From positions 1,054,001 through 1,118,000 of the forward strand of contig JAWKWE010000004.1 in assembly GCA_041397645.1 (NCBI GenBank): DNA of 64,000 nt. Reading direction: 5' to 3'. Below, in pieces: positions 1-9,410 of this stretch. Position 1 is the stretch's first letter, and each line of letters begins with the position of its first letter. The translations under genes and the position numbers were made by a program. Below the pieces are notes generated by a model. The model was not told the DNA's origin. It worked only from the letters and a program-made list of their open reading frames with translations, and made no database searches. The stretch comes from Hyphomicrobiaceae bacterium (GTDB lineage: Bacteria; Pseudomonadota; Alphaproteobacteria; Rhizobiales; Hyphomicrobiaceae).

Positions 1-855
1 GAAGGGGATGTCCCAAGCCGACGTGCCAATCAGTTTCACCTTTTTCGTATCGAGGCCAGCATAGCCGAAGAAAGGCGCGAGTTGAGCGATCTCGTCGGGC
101 CCGGTCGGTAGGAAGAGCGCGTCGATAGGCTTTCCTGCGGCCTCAGCCGCCTGGATCTTGGCCACCACGCGCTTGGCGCCTTCCTGCAGGCCACTGGCAT
201 CTGGTTGATAGATTTCCGCTGTCGCCAACTCTGCTCCGGCTGCCGTTAGCGCATCGCGAAACGGCTGCTCGACGGTTTGGCCGTAGGCGTTTGCGGGAAT
301 GAGGGCCGCGAACCGGCGCTTGCCGTGCTGGGTCGCGTAATCGATGACGCGGGTGACTTCATCAGCCGCGAGGAAGCTCATCAAGTAGACGCCGTTGCCA
401 GCGATGGTGGGATCGTTGGAAAACGACACGACCGGAATGCGTGAGGGCCGCGCCACCTCCGCTGCGCCACCTGCGGCCTTCGACAGCAGCGGCCCCAGGA
501 TGACTTCCGCGCCCTCAGAGATTGCGGCGTTGGCAGCTTGGCGCGCGCCTTCGGCATTCGCGCCGTCGTCCTTCACGATGAGCTGGATCGAGGTTCCATT
601 GGCTTCGAACATCGCCATTTCGGCGGCCTGCCTCATACCGCGGGCAATCTGCGCGGGTTCGCCGAAACCCGAAAGCGGCAGCAGAAGAGCCACGCGGGCG
701 GGCGGCACCTTCGGCGTCAGCAACGCGCCTTGGGCGGTTTGACCGTCGATGGAAGCCGTTGCGCCCGGCGAACCGACATTGGAACCGCATCCAGCCGAGA
801 TTGCGGCTGCAAGCAGAATGGCCAGTGATGCGGCTGCTGGTTTGGCGGTCGGCAT
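1..855 (-). CDS. Penicillin-binding protein activator (LpoA-like) lipoprotein, 3' end beyond window
   Basis: The frame is open from an ATG at 855 to the window edge (285 codons, C-terminus missing). The N-terminus is a lipoprotein signal: a hydrophobic Ala/Leu stretch followed by the lipobox-like SAGC, so the mature protein should be lipid-anchored in the periplasm. After it comes a type I periplasmic-binding (Leu/Ile/Val-binding, Peripla_BP_6) fold, with the motifs VALLLPLSG, GPLLSKAA, IPVVSFSND and FAALIPANAYGQ. In alphaproteobacteria this family sits divergently from rsmI-yraN, as here, and is annotated as a penicillin-binding protein activator. The alternative is the substrate-binding component of an amino-acid ABC transporter, but no permease or ATPase genes are nearby. 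The ribosome-binding site is weak (GGAG about 14 bases upstream), so the start rests on the signal peptide. Confidence 0.8.
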   Translation of the reverse strand, partial: MPTAKPAAASLAILLAAAISAGCGSNVGSPGATASIDGQTAQGALLTPKVPPARVALLLPLSGFGEPAQIARGMRQAAEMAMFEANGTSIQLIVKDDGANAEGARQAANAAISEGAEVILGPLLSKAAGGAAEVARPSRIPVVSFSNDPTIAGNGVYLMSFLAADEVTRVIDYATQHGKRRFAALIPANAYGQTVEQPFRDALTAAGAELATAEIYQPDASGLQEGAKRVVAKIQAAEAAGKPIDALFLPTGPDEIAQLAPFFGYAGLDTKKVKLIGTSAWDIPF

Positions 856-1066
856 GGTGTCGGGTAGAACTCCGGATCGGATTTGCGGGCATTCTCCGTA
901 AACGGCACGGTGCGGAGGCTGTAGGCATGTCGGATGGCACACTGTAGTAGTTTGGTGCGCTATCGACATCAAAAGGCTTAGCCAATGGCCGCGGGCGGCG
1001 TAAGGGCTCGCGAGTCACACCAGCGCGCAATACGCCGAAACGGAAGAGAAATTTGAGGAGAAACAC

Positions 1067-2011
1067 TTGTCGCGCCCTGACGATGATTCGGACGCAGACC
1101 AAGGTATCGGTGCCAGTCGGCGGATTGTGCAACGCATCGTCGGGGAGGTCGCACGTCTCGACATGCGGGCGATGCCCGCTGGACTCTATATCGTGGCGAC
1201 TCCGATCGGCAATTTGGCTGACATCACACTGCGCGCACTTCACGTGCTGAGCCACGCAGATGTGGTTTACTGCGAGGACACGCGCGGTTCTGCGCGCCTT
1301 TTGCAGCACTACGGCATACAAGCACAAACTCTACCTTTTCACGAACATAATGAGGATGCGGAACGCGCGCGCGTGATCGCGCGTCTCAAAGCCGGCGGGC
1401 GGGTTGCGCTGATCTCCGATGCGGGCACGCCATTGATCGCAGATCCCGGCTTCAAACTCGTGCGCGCGTGTGGGCAAGAGGGGTTGCCGGTATTTCCCAT
1501 CCCCGGGGCGTCCGCGCTCGTTACGGCACTATGTGCGGCAGGTTTGCCAACCGATCAATTCACTTTCGCGGGGTTTCTTCCGCCGAAGCAAGCCGCGCGA
1601 CGGACGCGATTGTCAGACCTAAAAAGCGTGCCAGGAACACTTGTATTTTACGAAGCGCCGCAGCGCGCGGCGCAGAGCTTGTTCGACATGGCAGAGGTAC
1701 TCGGTGAGCGCCAAGCCGTCGTTGCTCGTGAGTTGACCAAGCTTCATGAAGAACTGGCGCGCGGCGCGCTGAAAGCGCTGGCGGATGACTTCACCAAGCG
1801 CGACGTAAAGGGCGAGATCGTCGTTGTAGTCGGGCCGGCGGAAGCGTTGCCCGTGGACGATGACGCGATTGCCGCCCAGCTCAAGGTCGCGCTGGCTTCG
1901 ATGCGTTTGAAAGATGCGGCAGCCGCGGTCGCAGACGCGCTGGGCGTTGCGAAGTCCCGCGTCTATGCCATCGGTCTCAAGGAAAAAGATGAACACGCGG
2001 ACGAGGAATGA
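1067..2011 (+). CDS. rsmI: 16S rRNA (cytidine(1402)-2'-O)-methyltransferase RsmI
   Basis: This SAM-dependent enzyme 2'-O-methylates C1402 in the decoding centre of 16S rRNA. The 314-aa protein has the tetrapyrrole-methylase fold. The signatures are AGLYIVATPIGNLADITLRA near residue 40, YCEDTRGSARLL, LISDAGTPLIADPGF and IPGASALVTALCAAGLPT. The start is a TTG at 1067 preceded by GAGGAG six bases upstream, which makes it more credible than the internal ATGs. It gives an N-terminal extension of about 38 residues compared with E. coli RsmI. The stop overlaps the start of yraN by four bases (ATGA), so the two are probably translationally coupled. It is divergent from the upstream lipoprotein gene. 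Confidence 0.93.
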   Translation: MSRPDDDSDADQGIGASRRIVQRIVGEVARLDMRAMPAGLYIVATPIGNLADITLRALHVLSHADVVYCEDTRGSARLLQHYGIQAQTLPFHEHNEDAERARVIARLKAGGRVALISDAGTPLIADPGFKLVRACGQEGLPVFPIPGASALVTALCAAGLPTDQFTFAGFLPPKQAARRTRLSDLKSVPGTLVFYEAPQRAAQSLFDMAEVLGERQAVVARELTKLHEELARGALKALADDFTKRDVKGEIVVVVGPAEALPVDDDAIAAQLKVALASMRLKDAAAAVADALGVAKSRVYAIGLKEKDEHADEE

Positions 2012-2421
2012 CACGGACGCCTGCAAACGCACACGCTAAAGGGAAAAACGATAAGTCGCGCGAAGGATCGCGTGTTGCGCGGCTGAAGGCGTTGGCGCGT
2101 GGAGAGGCTGCGGAAGCCGTGGCCGCTTTGAGCTTGCGCCTCAAAGGCTACCGGATCTTGGACCGGCGTTTCAAAACCAAAGTCGGCGAGGTTGATATCA
2201 TTGCGCGTCGCGGCGGATGCGTTGCCTTTGTTGAGGTCAAACAACGTGCGACTCGCGCATTGTGTGAAGCTGCCGTGACGGATGAGACCCGGACGCGGGT
2301 ACGCCGGGCAGCCGAGGTGTGGCTCGCCCGGCATCATCGCTTTAACGATGACGAATTGCGTTTCGACGTGATCTTCGTAATTCCGCGACGGTGGCCCGAG
2401 CACTTGATTGGGGCTTTGTAA
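2008..2421 (+). CDS. yraN: YraN family (UPF0102) putative nuclease
   Basis: A 137-aa protein of the UPF0102/YraN family. The restriction-endonuclease-like core is visible: GYRILDRRFKTKVGEVDII around residues 46-65 followed by VAFVEVKQR, giving the E...D...ExK constellation typical of this fold. The family has been linked to DNA recombination and Holliday-junction processing, but its substrate is not established. The ATG overlaps the rsmI stop, and the rsmI-yraN pair is a conserved order in proteobacteria. In many relatives gshB follows; here it does not. Confidence 0.88.
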   Translation: MTRTPANAHAKGKNDKSREGSRVARLKALARGEAAEAVAALSLRLKGYRILDRRFKTKVGEVDIIARRGGCVAFVEVKQRATRALCEAAVTDETRTRVRRAAEVWLARHHRFNDDELRFDVIFVIPRRWPEHLIGAL

Positions 2422-2594
2422 TCCGTAGGCCATCTGTTTGACGTCGTTATTCGCCAAAACGCCGGGTTCTAGGCACGATCTGACATCGTATTGTTCGCAC
2501 ACCTCGTTTCGATCTATAACCCGACCACCCGCAACCGCAGCGGCCTCGGTAGGGGGTGCGGCGCCCGGGATTGGCTGACAAGGAGTTTGCCTCG

Positions 2595-2999
2595 ATGAAG
2601 ATCCGCAATGTTTTGCAAGCCGCTCCGCTGCTCGTGGCAGGTGTAGCGTTCGCGTTTTCGGCCACCAGCGCTAATGCCCTGACCGCCCAGGAATGCAGCG
2701 CCAAATACAAAGCTGCCAAGAGTGCAGGCACACTCGCCGGGAAAACATGGAACCAGTTCCGGAAGGACGAATGCGGAGATGCGTCGGCGGCGGCGCCCGC
2801 GGCTGCGGCAAGTGGCGCGGTCTTCCCGAAGGCTATCTCGCCCAAGTTTGCCAAGGAGACGCCGTCAAAAGCGCGACTGCATACATGCGCCGAGCAGTAC
2901 AAGGCCAACAAGGCCAGCAATGGCAACGGCGGTATGAAGTGGATCATGAAGGGCGGCGGCTACTGGAGCGCGTGCAACAAGGCGCTCAAAGGCGCCTAG
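2595..2999 (+). CDS. Small exported protein with two Cys/Trp repeats (PsiF-like?)
   Basis: The ATG at 2595 gives 134 residues and is chosen because a signal peptide follows directly (MKIRNVLQ, a hydrophobic core, then an Ala-x-Ala cleavage region ANA around residue 24). AAGGAG lies upstream. The mature protein holds two related units of about 35 residues: CSAKYKAAKSAG...W..FRKDEC and CAEQYKANKASN...W........C. Each has one Cys at either end and a Lys-rich, Trp-containing middle. An Ala/Pro linker separates them. The layout recalls the PsiF repeat (phosphate-starvation-inducible family), but I cannot confirm the relationship. Each unit could form one disulphide in the periplasm. A 9-bp hairpin follows the stop. 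Confidence 0.7.
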   Translation: MKIRNVLQAAPLLVAGVAFAFSATSANALTAQECSAKYKAAKSAGTLAGKTWNQFRKDECGDASAAAPAAAASGAVFPKAISPKFAKETPSKARLHTCAEQYKANKASNGNGGMKWIMKGGGYWSACNKALKGA

Positions 3000-3027
3000 T
3001 TCTCTCTAATGATATCAGATTATTATG

Positions 3028-3053
3028 CGCCCGGAGCTCAGAAACTCCGGGCG
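3028..3053 (+). terminator. Hairpin after the PsiF-like gene
   Basis: The perfect 9-bp arms CGCCCGGAG (3028-3036) and CTCCGGGCG (3045-3053) enclose an 8-base loop. The tail is AAATTTC rather than a clean T run, so it may act as a 3'-end stabiliser or a weak terminator. Confidence 0.5.
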
Positions 3054-3093
3054 AAATTTCTCGGTCGGCATCTTCCGCTGCCGGGGTGAAAGC

Positions 3094-3130
3094 AAAAAGG
3101 CCGGAGGGACAGATTGTCCGCTCCAGCCTT
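3094..3130 (-). terminator. Rho-independent terminator of the 3160-3468 gene
   Basis: Read on the minus strand, AAGGCTGGAG-C-GGAC pairs with GTCC-CTCCGGCCTT (one G-T wobble, one bulge) around a 5-base loop and runs into TTT. It lies 30 bases after the stop codon of the minus-strand gene. Confidence 0.7.
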
Positions 3131-3159
3131 CTTCCCGCTAAACCCTGTCGGACCGCAGC

Positions 3160-3468
3160 TTAGTAGCGGTCGTCGTCATAATAGGCGTCGTCGTGAGCAC
3201 GGGCGGCTTCAGCGGCGATCGCAAGTCCGAGTACCGCGGCGAATGCGCCGATAGCGACGTTGCGGCCACGATGGCTGTGGCGATGGCGGTGGTACCCGTT
3301 GTCATAGCCCCAAGCCTGCCGGTTGCCGCCCTTCCAGTTGCCCTGGCCACCATGGCGCTGGTAGTGGCCGCGCCCGTCGCGGGCTTCGGCTGCGGTGGCC
3401 ATGGGGAGGACGCTGGCGCTAGCGATGGCACCCAGAGCGACGGCATTAACAATTGATTTCAAAGACAT
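3160..3468 (-). CDS. Small exported His/Gly/Tyr/Asp-rich protein
   Basis: I do not recognise a family. The start at 3468 (MSLKSIVNA) is chosen for GGAGA just upstream and for the signal peptide that follows (ALGAIASASVLPMATAAEA). Of the 102 residues, the mature part begins with a basic, aromatic, low-complexity segment rich in Arg, Gly, His, Trp and Tyr (RGHYQRHGGQGNWKGG, YHRHRHSHRGR). It then has a hydrophobic helix (VAIGAFAAVLGLAIAAEAA) and an acidic Tyr/Asp tail (DDAYYDDDRY). Small proteins like this are common in Hyphomicrobiales and are usually left as hypothetical. The His and Asp clusters could bind metal, which is a guess. Confidence 0.65.
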   Translation of the reverse strand: MSLKSIVNAVALGAIASASVLPMATAAEARDGRGHYQRHGGQGNWKGGNRQAWGYDNGYHRHRHSHRGRNVAIGAFAAVLGLAIAAEAARAHDDAYYDDDRY

Positions 3469-3936
3469 ATAGGTCTCCATTGGTCCCTTGATGGCGGCCC
3501 ATTTTCCGCCGCTGCCGGACAATCCAGCCGCTGTCGAGAACCTTTGTAGCGAAGCGCCGTTGAACGCACTTTGAATGGGGCTTGCAGCATTCGTTCATGT
3601 AGGAACCTGCGCGGATCCAACCCGGTTTCGCGCGCTGAGCAGACAGAGTGATCCTTCGGGTCAATTCGCGCCAGGGACGGACCGGGGAGCAGGCGGTCCG
3701 GGCAGCCTCCCAACTTGGGGCCGCCAATGCGTCATCGCGCCCATCTTGCCGCTGGTTGATGCCACATAAGACCCATGTTAAGGACAGCCCGGCTTTCAAA
3801 AGGGGGTGGCCAGGGTCATGGCCCCTCGCACTCTCTTTTTGCCGGGCATGAATTTCTTCCCTTTAAGCGGGCGACGACTTGGGTCTTAGCGGCCCCGCCC
3901 CCAATGCGCCTTCCCAGGGCGCCGGATGAGCGCAAC
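3469..3936. other. Gene-free interval upstream of the atp operon
   Basis: About 470 bases between the minus-strand exported protein and atpH. The open frames here have no recognisable family, signal or ribosome-binding site. It should hold the divergent promoters of both genes. I could not pick a convincing -35/-10 pair. Confidence 0.5.
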
Positions 3937-4500
3937 GTGGCAACGAACGACACAATCGTTGAAGGAATGGCGGGTCGTTACGCATCCGCACTTTTTGATC
4001 TGGCCAAAGAGGCCTCGTCGATCAAGGAGGTCGAGGCCGATCTGACGGCTTTTGGCAAGCTGCTCGACGAGAGCGATGATCTGCGCCGCATGGTGCGCTC
4101 GCCGGTGATCTCGGCTGATGATCAGGCACGTGCCATGACGGCGATTTTGGAGAAGGCTGGGATCGGTGGTCTCGCAGCCAACTTTTTTAATCTGATTACG
4201 AAGAACCATCGATTGTTTGCCGCAGCGGACATGATCAAAGGTTTCGGCGCTCTTGCGGCTCGCGACCGCGGCGAGGTGACGGCCCAGGTGACCAGCGCCG
4301 TTGCCCTCAACGATGCGCAAGTCGAGGAGCTTAAGGCGACGCTCAAGGGGTCGGTCGGCAAGGATGTTGCCCTCGACACCCATGTCGATTCGGGCCTGCT
4401 CGGCGGCATGATCGTCAAGATCGGCAGCCGCATGATCGATTCTTCGCTCAAGACCAAACTCCAAAACCTCAAGGTCAGCTTGAGCGGTCAGGGCACTTAA
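3937..4500 (+). CDS. atpH: F1 ATP synthase subunit delta
   Basis: The delta subunit forms the top of the peripheral stalk that holds F1 (alpha3beta3) to the F0 b subunits. The frame is open from 3775, but that would add 54 residues of no known homology. The GTG at 3937 gives 187 aa, the usual length, and the expected start ATNDTIVEGMAGRYASALFDLA. The C-terminal OSCP signature is intact: DTHVDSGLLGGMIVKIGSRMIDSSL. The ribosome-binding site before the GTG is weak. This is the first gene of atpHAGDC; F0 genes lie elsewhere, as is normal in alphaproteobacteria. Confidence 0.92.
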   Translation: MATNDTIVEGMAGRYASALFDLAKEASSIKEVEADLTAFGKLLDESDDLRRMVRSPVISADDQARAMTAILEKAGIGGLAANFFNLITKNHRLFAAADMIKGFGALAARDRGEVTAQVTSAVALNDAQVEELKATLKGSVGKDVALDTHVDSGLLGGMIVKIGSRMIDSSLKTKLQNLKVSLSGQGT

Positions 4501-4512
4501 ACGACGAATTTG

Positions 4513-4540
4513 AACGCCGTCCGCCAACCGGGCGGCGTTT
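4513..4540 (+). promoter_or_regulatory. Hairpin between atpH and atpA
   Basis: The arms AACGCCGTCC (4513-4522) and GGGCGGCGTT (4530-4539) pair over 10 bp with one G-T wobble and a 7-base loop, followed by TTCTGTT. It lies in the 119-base gap between the two genes. It looks like a partial terminator, an attenuator or an RNA-processing site that could set different subunit levels. Confidence 0.4.
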
Positions 4541-4619
4541 CTGTTGGAATCTTAAATCCGGGTCCAGTGTTTTCAAACGGACCCCAAACGGAAACGACCA
4601 AGGAAGAGGTCAAAGTCAC

Positions 4620-6152
4620 ATGGACATTCGCGCCGCAGAGATCTCCTCGATCCTCAAGGATCAGATCAAGAATTTCGGCAAGGAGGCGCAGGTCTCTGAA
4701 ATCGGTCAGGTGCTGTCGGTCGGAGACGGCATCGCTCGCGTCTACGGACTCGACAACGTGCAGGCCGGCGAAATGGTCGAGTTTCCCGGCGGCATCCGCG
4801 GCATGGCGCTCAACCTCGAAGCCGACAACGTCGGCGTCGTGATCTTCGGCGACGACCGCACCATCAAGGAAGGCGACACCGTCAAGCGGACCGGCGCCAT
4901 CGTTGAGGTTCCGGTCGGCAAGGGTCTGCTGGGCCGCGTTGTTGACGGTCTGGGCAATCCCATCGACGGCAAGGGTCCGATCCAGTCGGACAAGAAAATG
5001 CGCGTTGACGTTAAGGCGCCCGGCATTCTGCCGCGAAAGTCGGTGCACGAGCCGATGGCGACGGGCCTCAAGGCGATCGACTCGCTCATTCCCATCGGAC
5101 GCGGCCAGCGCGAACTCGTCATTGGCGACCGTCAGACCGGCAAGACCGCCGTCATCCTTGACACCTTCCTCAACCAGAAGCCGCTCAATGTCGCCGGCGC
5201 TCCGGAAGAGCAGAAGCTCTATTGCGTGTACGTCGCTATCGGCCAGAAGCGCTCGACTGTTGCCCAGTTCGTGAAAGTGCTCGAAGAGCGCGGCGCTCTG
5301 GACTACTCCATCGTCGTCGCGGCAACGGCTTCCGACCCCGCTCCCATGCAGTACCTCGCGCCGTTCACCGGCTGCACTATGGGAGAGTTCTTCCGCGACA
5401 ACGGTATGCATGCCGTGATCGCCTATGACGACCTTTCCAAGCAGGCCGTTGCTTATCGTCAAATGTCGCTGCTGCTGCGCCGTCCGCCGGGCCGCGAAGC
5501 TTATCCCGGCGACGTGTTCTATCTTCACTCTCGTCTTCTGGAGCGTGCCGCGAAGCTCGGCGATGCTTCCGGCAAGGGTTCGCTCACCGCGCTGCCCGTC
5601 ATCGAGACCCAGGCCAACGACGTGTCGGCCTACATTCCGACCAACGTGATTTCGATCACAGACGGCCAGATCTTCCTCGAAACGGATTTATTCTATCAGG
5701 GCATCCGTCCGGCCGTTAACGTTGGTCTGTCGGTGTCGCGCGTGGGCTCATCGGCGCAGACCAAGGCGATGAAGAAGGTCGCCGGCAAGATCAAAGGTGA
5801 ACTCGCCCAGTATCGCGAGATGGCCGCCTTCGCTCAGTTCGGTTCCGATCTCGACGCCGCCACCCAGCGTTTGCTCAATCGCGGCGCTCGTCTGACGGAG
5901 CTGCTCAAGCAGCCGCAGTTTTCGCCGCTCAAGATGGAAGAGCAGGTCTGTGTGATCTGGGCCGGCACCAACGGTTATCTCGATGCACTTTCGATCGACA
6001 AGGTGAGGCCGTTCGAAGACGCCCTGCTTGCGACGCTGCGCACGCAGAACGCAGGCATCCTGGATGATATCCGCAGCTCGAAAGATCTCTCCGACGACAC
6101 CGCAGGCAAGCTGAAGGCCGTCGTCGAACAGGTGCAGAAGACGTTCCTCTAA
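4620..6152 (+). CDS. atpA: F1 ATP synthase subunit alpha
   Basis: A 510-aa, full-length regulatory nucleotide-binding subunit of F1. Visible signatures are the P-loop GDRQTGKTAV near residue 170, the sequence AIGQKRSTVAQ, and the family signature PAVNVGLSVSRVGSSAQ near residue 365. The subunit binds nucleotide at non-catalytic sites and contributes the arginine finger to the catalytic sites on beta. The start follows GGAAGAGG a few bases upstream. Gene spacing to atpG is 35 bases. Confidence 0.98.
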   Translation: MDIRAAEISSILKDQIKNFGKEAQVSEIGQVLSVGDGIARVYGLDNVQAGEMVEFPGGIRGMALNLEADNVGVVIFGDDRTIKEGDTVKRTGAIVEVPVGKGLLGRVVDGLGNPIDGKGPIQSDKKMRVDVKAPGILPRKSVHEPMATGLKAIDSLIPIGRGQRELVIGDRQTGKTAVILDTFLNQKPLNVAGAPEEQKLYCVYVAIGQKRSTVAQFVKVLEERGALDYSIVVAATASDPAPMQYLAPFTGCTMGEFFRDNGMHAVIAYDDLSKQAVAYRQMSLLLRRPPGREAYPGDVFYLHSRLLERAAKLGDASGKGSLTALPVIETQANDVSAYIPTNVISITDGQIFLETDLFYQGIRPAVNVGLSVSRVGSSAQTKAMKKVAGKIKGELAQYREMAAFAQFGSDLDAATQRLLNRGARLTELLKQPQFSPLKMEEQVCVIWAGTNGYLDALSIDKVRPFEDALLATLRTQNAGILDDIRSSKDLSDDTAGKLKAVVEQVQKTFL

Positions 6153-6187
6153 GGGTCGCCTCATAACGAGATAGGGATTTTCGCCCC

Positions 6188-7069
6188 ATGGCGTCCTTAA
6201 AAGACATGAGAAACCGCATCGCCTCGGTTAAGGCGACGCGGAAAATCACCAAGGCGATGCAGATGGTCGCCGCTGCGAAGCTTCGCCGCGCACAGGAAGC
6301 GGCCCAGGCCGCGCGTCCCTATGCCGAGCGCATGGATGCGGTTCTCGCGAACCTCGCCTCGAAGGTGACCAACAAGGAAGGTGCCTCCCCGCTCCTCGTC
6401 GGCAACGGCCAGGATCAGGTTCACCTTTTGATTGTGATGACGGCCGAACGCGGCCTGTGCGGCGGCTTCAATTCCAACATCGCCAAGCTCGCCCGCGCCG
6501 ACGCAGTGCGTCTGCTGGCGCAGGGCAAGACGGTCAAGATCATGACCGTCGGCCGTAAGGGCGCGGACAACCTACGCCGCGACCTTTCGAAGAACATCGT
6601 CGAACGCAAGGACTTCCAGGGGGTCAAGCAGCTGAACTTCGGGCACGCCGAGGGCGTGGCGAACAAGGTGCTCGACATGTTCGAGGCCGGTGAGTTCGAT
6701 GTCGCGACGCTGTATTTCTCCGAGTTCAAGTCCGTGATCGCGCAGAAGCCCACGTCGCTGCAGCTCATTCCGGCCAAGATCCCGGAGACCAAAGGCGATA
6801 CCGGCGGTGCGTCCGCCGTCTACGAATACGAGCCAAGCGAAGAAGAGCTGCTCGGCTACCTGCTGAAGCGCAACGTCTCGACCCAGATCTTCCGTGGTTT
6901 GCTCGAGAACGCCGCGTCCGAGCAGGGATCGAGAATGTCGGCAATGGATAACGCCACGCGCAATGCCGGCGACATGATCAATAAGTTGACGATCAAGTAC
7001 AACCGTCAGCGCCAGGCTCAGATCACCAAAGAGCTCATCGAAATCATTTCGGGCGCCGAAGCGCTCTAA
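6188..7069 (+). CDS. atpG: F1 ATP synthase subunit gamma
   Basis: A 293-aa central-stalk subunit that rotates within alpha3beta3. The N-terminal coiled-coil helix is typical: MASLKDMRNRIASVKATRK followed by ITKAMQMVAAAKLRRAQ. The C-terminal helix carries SRMSAMDNATRNAGDMI...NRQRQAQITKEL.EI..GAEAL. Length and both ends match the family. It lies between atpA and atpD with short gaps. Confidence 0.98.
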   Translation: MASLKDMRNRIASVKATRKITKAMQMVAAAKLRRAQEAAQAARPYAERMDAVLANLASKVTNKEGASPLLVGNGQDQVHLLIVMTAERGLCGGFNSNIAKLARADAVRLLAQGKTVKIMTVGRKGADNLRRDLSKNIVERKDFQGVKQLNFGHAEGVANKVLDMFEAGEFDVATLYFSEFKSVIAQKPTSLQLIPAKIPETKGDTGGASAVYEYEPSEEELLGYLLKRNVSTQIFRGLLENAASEQGSRMSAMDNATRNAGDMINKLTIKYNRQRQAQITKELIEIISGAEAL

Positions 7070-7097
7070 CCCAATCGGACGTGAGGAAAACGAAGCA

Positions 7098-8525
<1,428 letters not shown>

Positions 8526-8566
8526 TTCAACGCGCCGGAAATATGCCGGATAGCAGGAGACGACCC

Positions 8567-8851
8567 ATGGCCGGCACCAACTTCGGAAGCTGCTGCGAGG
8601 AGCTCAAGGAAGCTCTAGAGGGCGGCGACTTCGAGCCGCTCATCACCGTTGGACCCGATCAGGTCATCTACATGACCGTCGGGCTCGTGGACTTGGAAGA
8701 AGACGAGCCCGGCCTCGTAGATCATCCGTTATTCTTCTGCCCCTTCTGCGGCACCAAACTGCAGACGCCGGAGGAGGTTCGCGCTAGATCCGGCAGCGGA
8801 AGCGATGACGAGGATGGTGACGAAGGTAATGAAGACGAGAAGGCGAGCTGA
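8567..8851 (+). CDS. Small acidic CPFCG protein inside the atp operon
   Basis: I do not recognise a named family. The ATG at 8567 follows AGGAGA and gives 94 residues. It begins MAGTNFGSCCEELKEAL with a Cys-Cys pair at 9-10, continues with a short beta-like stretch (FEPLITVGPDQVIYMTVGLV), then FFCPFCGTKLQ with Cys at 58 and 61. Four cysteines as CC + CxxC could bind one zinc ion as a small ribbon. The last 25 residues are almost entirely Asp, Glu, Gly and Ser. There is no signal or membrane segment, so it should be cytosolic. Its place between atpD (41 bases away) and atpC (53 bases away), on the same strand and before the shared terminator, implies co-transcription with F1. A role in F1 assembly or regulation is inference only. 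Confidence 0.75.
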   Translation: MAGTNFGSCCEELKEALEGGDFEPLITVGPDQVIYMTVGLVDLEEDEPGLVDHPLFFCPFCGTKLQTPEEVRARSGSGSDDEDGDEGNEDEKAS

Positions 8852-8904
8852 CCGACAGCTTCCGCTTCGGCGGGAGTGCTAAAGACTGCAAGGGATGTCG
8901 AGGA

Positions 8905-9303
8905 ATGGCAGGCACTTTTAAATTCGAACTCGTTTCGCCAGAGCGCGTTCTGCTCTCGGTCGATGCCGAGCAGGTCGTGGTTCCCGGCTCCGAGGGTGAC
9001 TTCGCGGTTCTTCCCGGGCATGCGCCGGTTATCGCAACGCTTCGCCCCGGCGTTCTCGACGTGGCGGCAGGCGGTGCCAAGATGCGGCTGTTCGTCAAGT
9101 CGGGCTTTGCGGACGTTAATCCTGAGCGTCTCACGGTCCTGGCCCAAAAGGCTTACAATGTTGACGAGATGACAGCAGCGATTGTCGCCGACGAGCTGAA
9201 GCTTGCAGAAGCCGAGCTCGCTGATGCGCCGTCGGATGAAGCGCGTACTGCGGCCGATACACTGATCAATGAACTACGCAAGATTTCTGCCAAGGCGGCT
9301 TAA
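8905..9303 (+). CDS. atpC: F1 ATP synthase subunit epsilon
   Basis: A 132-aa protein with the epsilon N-terminal beta-sandwich: TFKFELVSPERVLLSVDAEQVVVPGSEGDFAVLPGHAPVIATLRPG, split here only for description. A C-terminal helical part follows. Epsilon couples rotation to the c-ring and restrains ATP hydrolysis. It is the last gene of the operon: a strong terminator lies 32 bases after the stop. Confidence 0.95.
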   Translation: MAGTFKFELVSPERVLLSVDAEQVVVPGSEGDFAVLPGHAPVIATLRPGVLDVAAGGAKMRLFVKSGFADVNPERLTVLAQKAYNVDEMTAAIVADELKLAEAELADAPSDEARTAADTLINELRKISAKAA

Positions 9304-9334
9304 GACCGTCGGCATGACTCTTGAGGAAACGCCG

Positions 9335-9370
9335 AAAGGCCGGACGCTGAGCGTCCGGCCTTTTCTCTTT
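9335..9370 (+). terminator. Terminator of the atp operon
   Basis: The arms AAAGGCCGGACGC (9335-9347) and GCGTCCGGCCTTT (9351-9363) are perfectly paired over 13 bp with a TGA triloop, followed by a T-rich tail (TTTTCTCTTT). Confidence 0.93.
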
Positions 9371-9410
9371 GTCGAACGCATTGCATCCTATCCTAGCCGC
9401 GTCCATCAGG

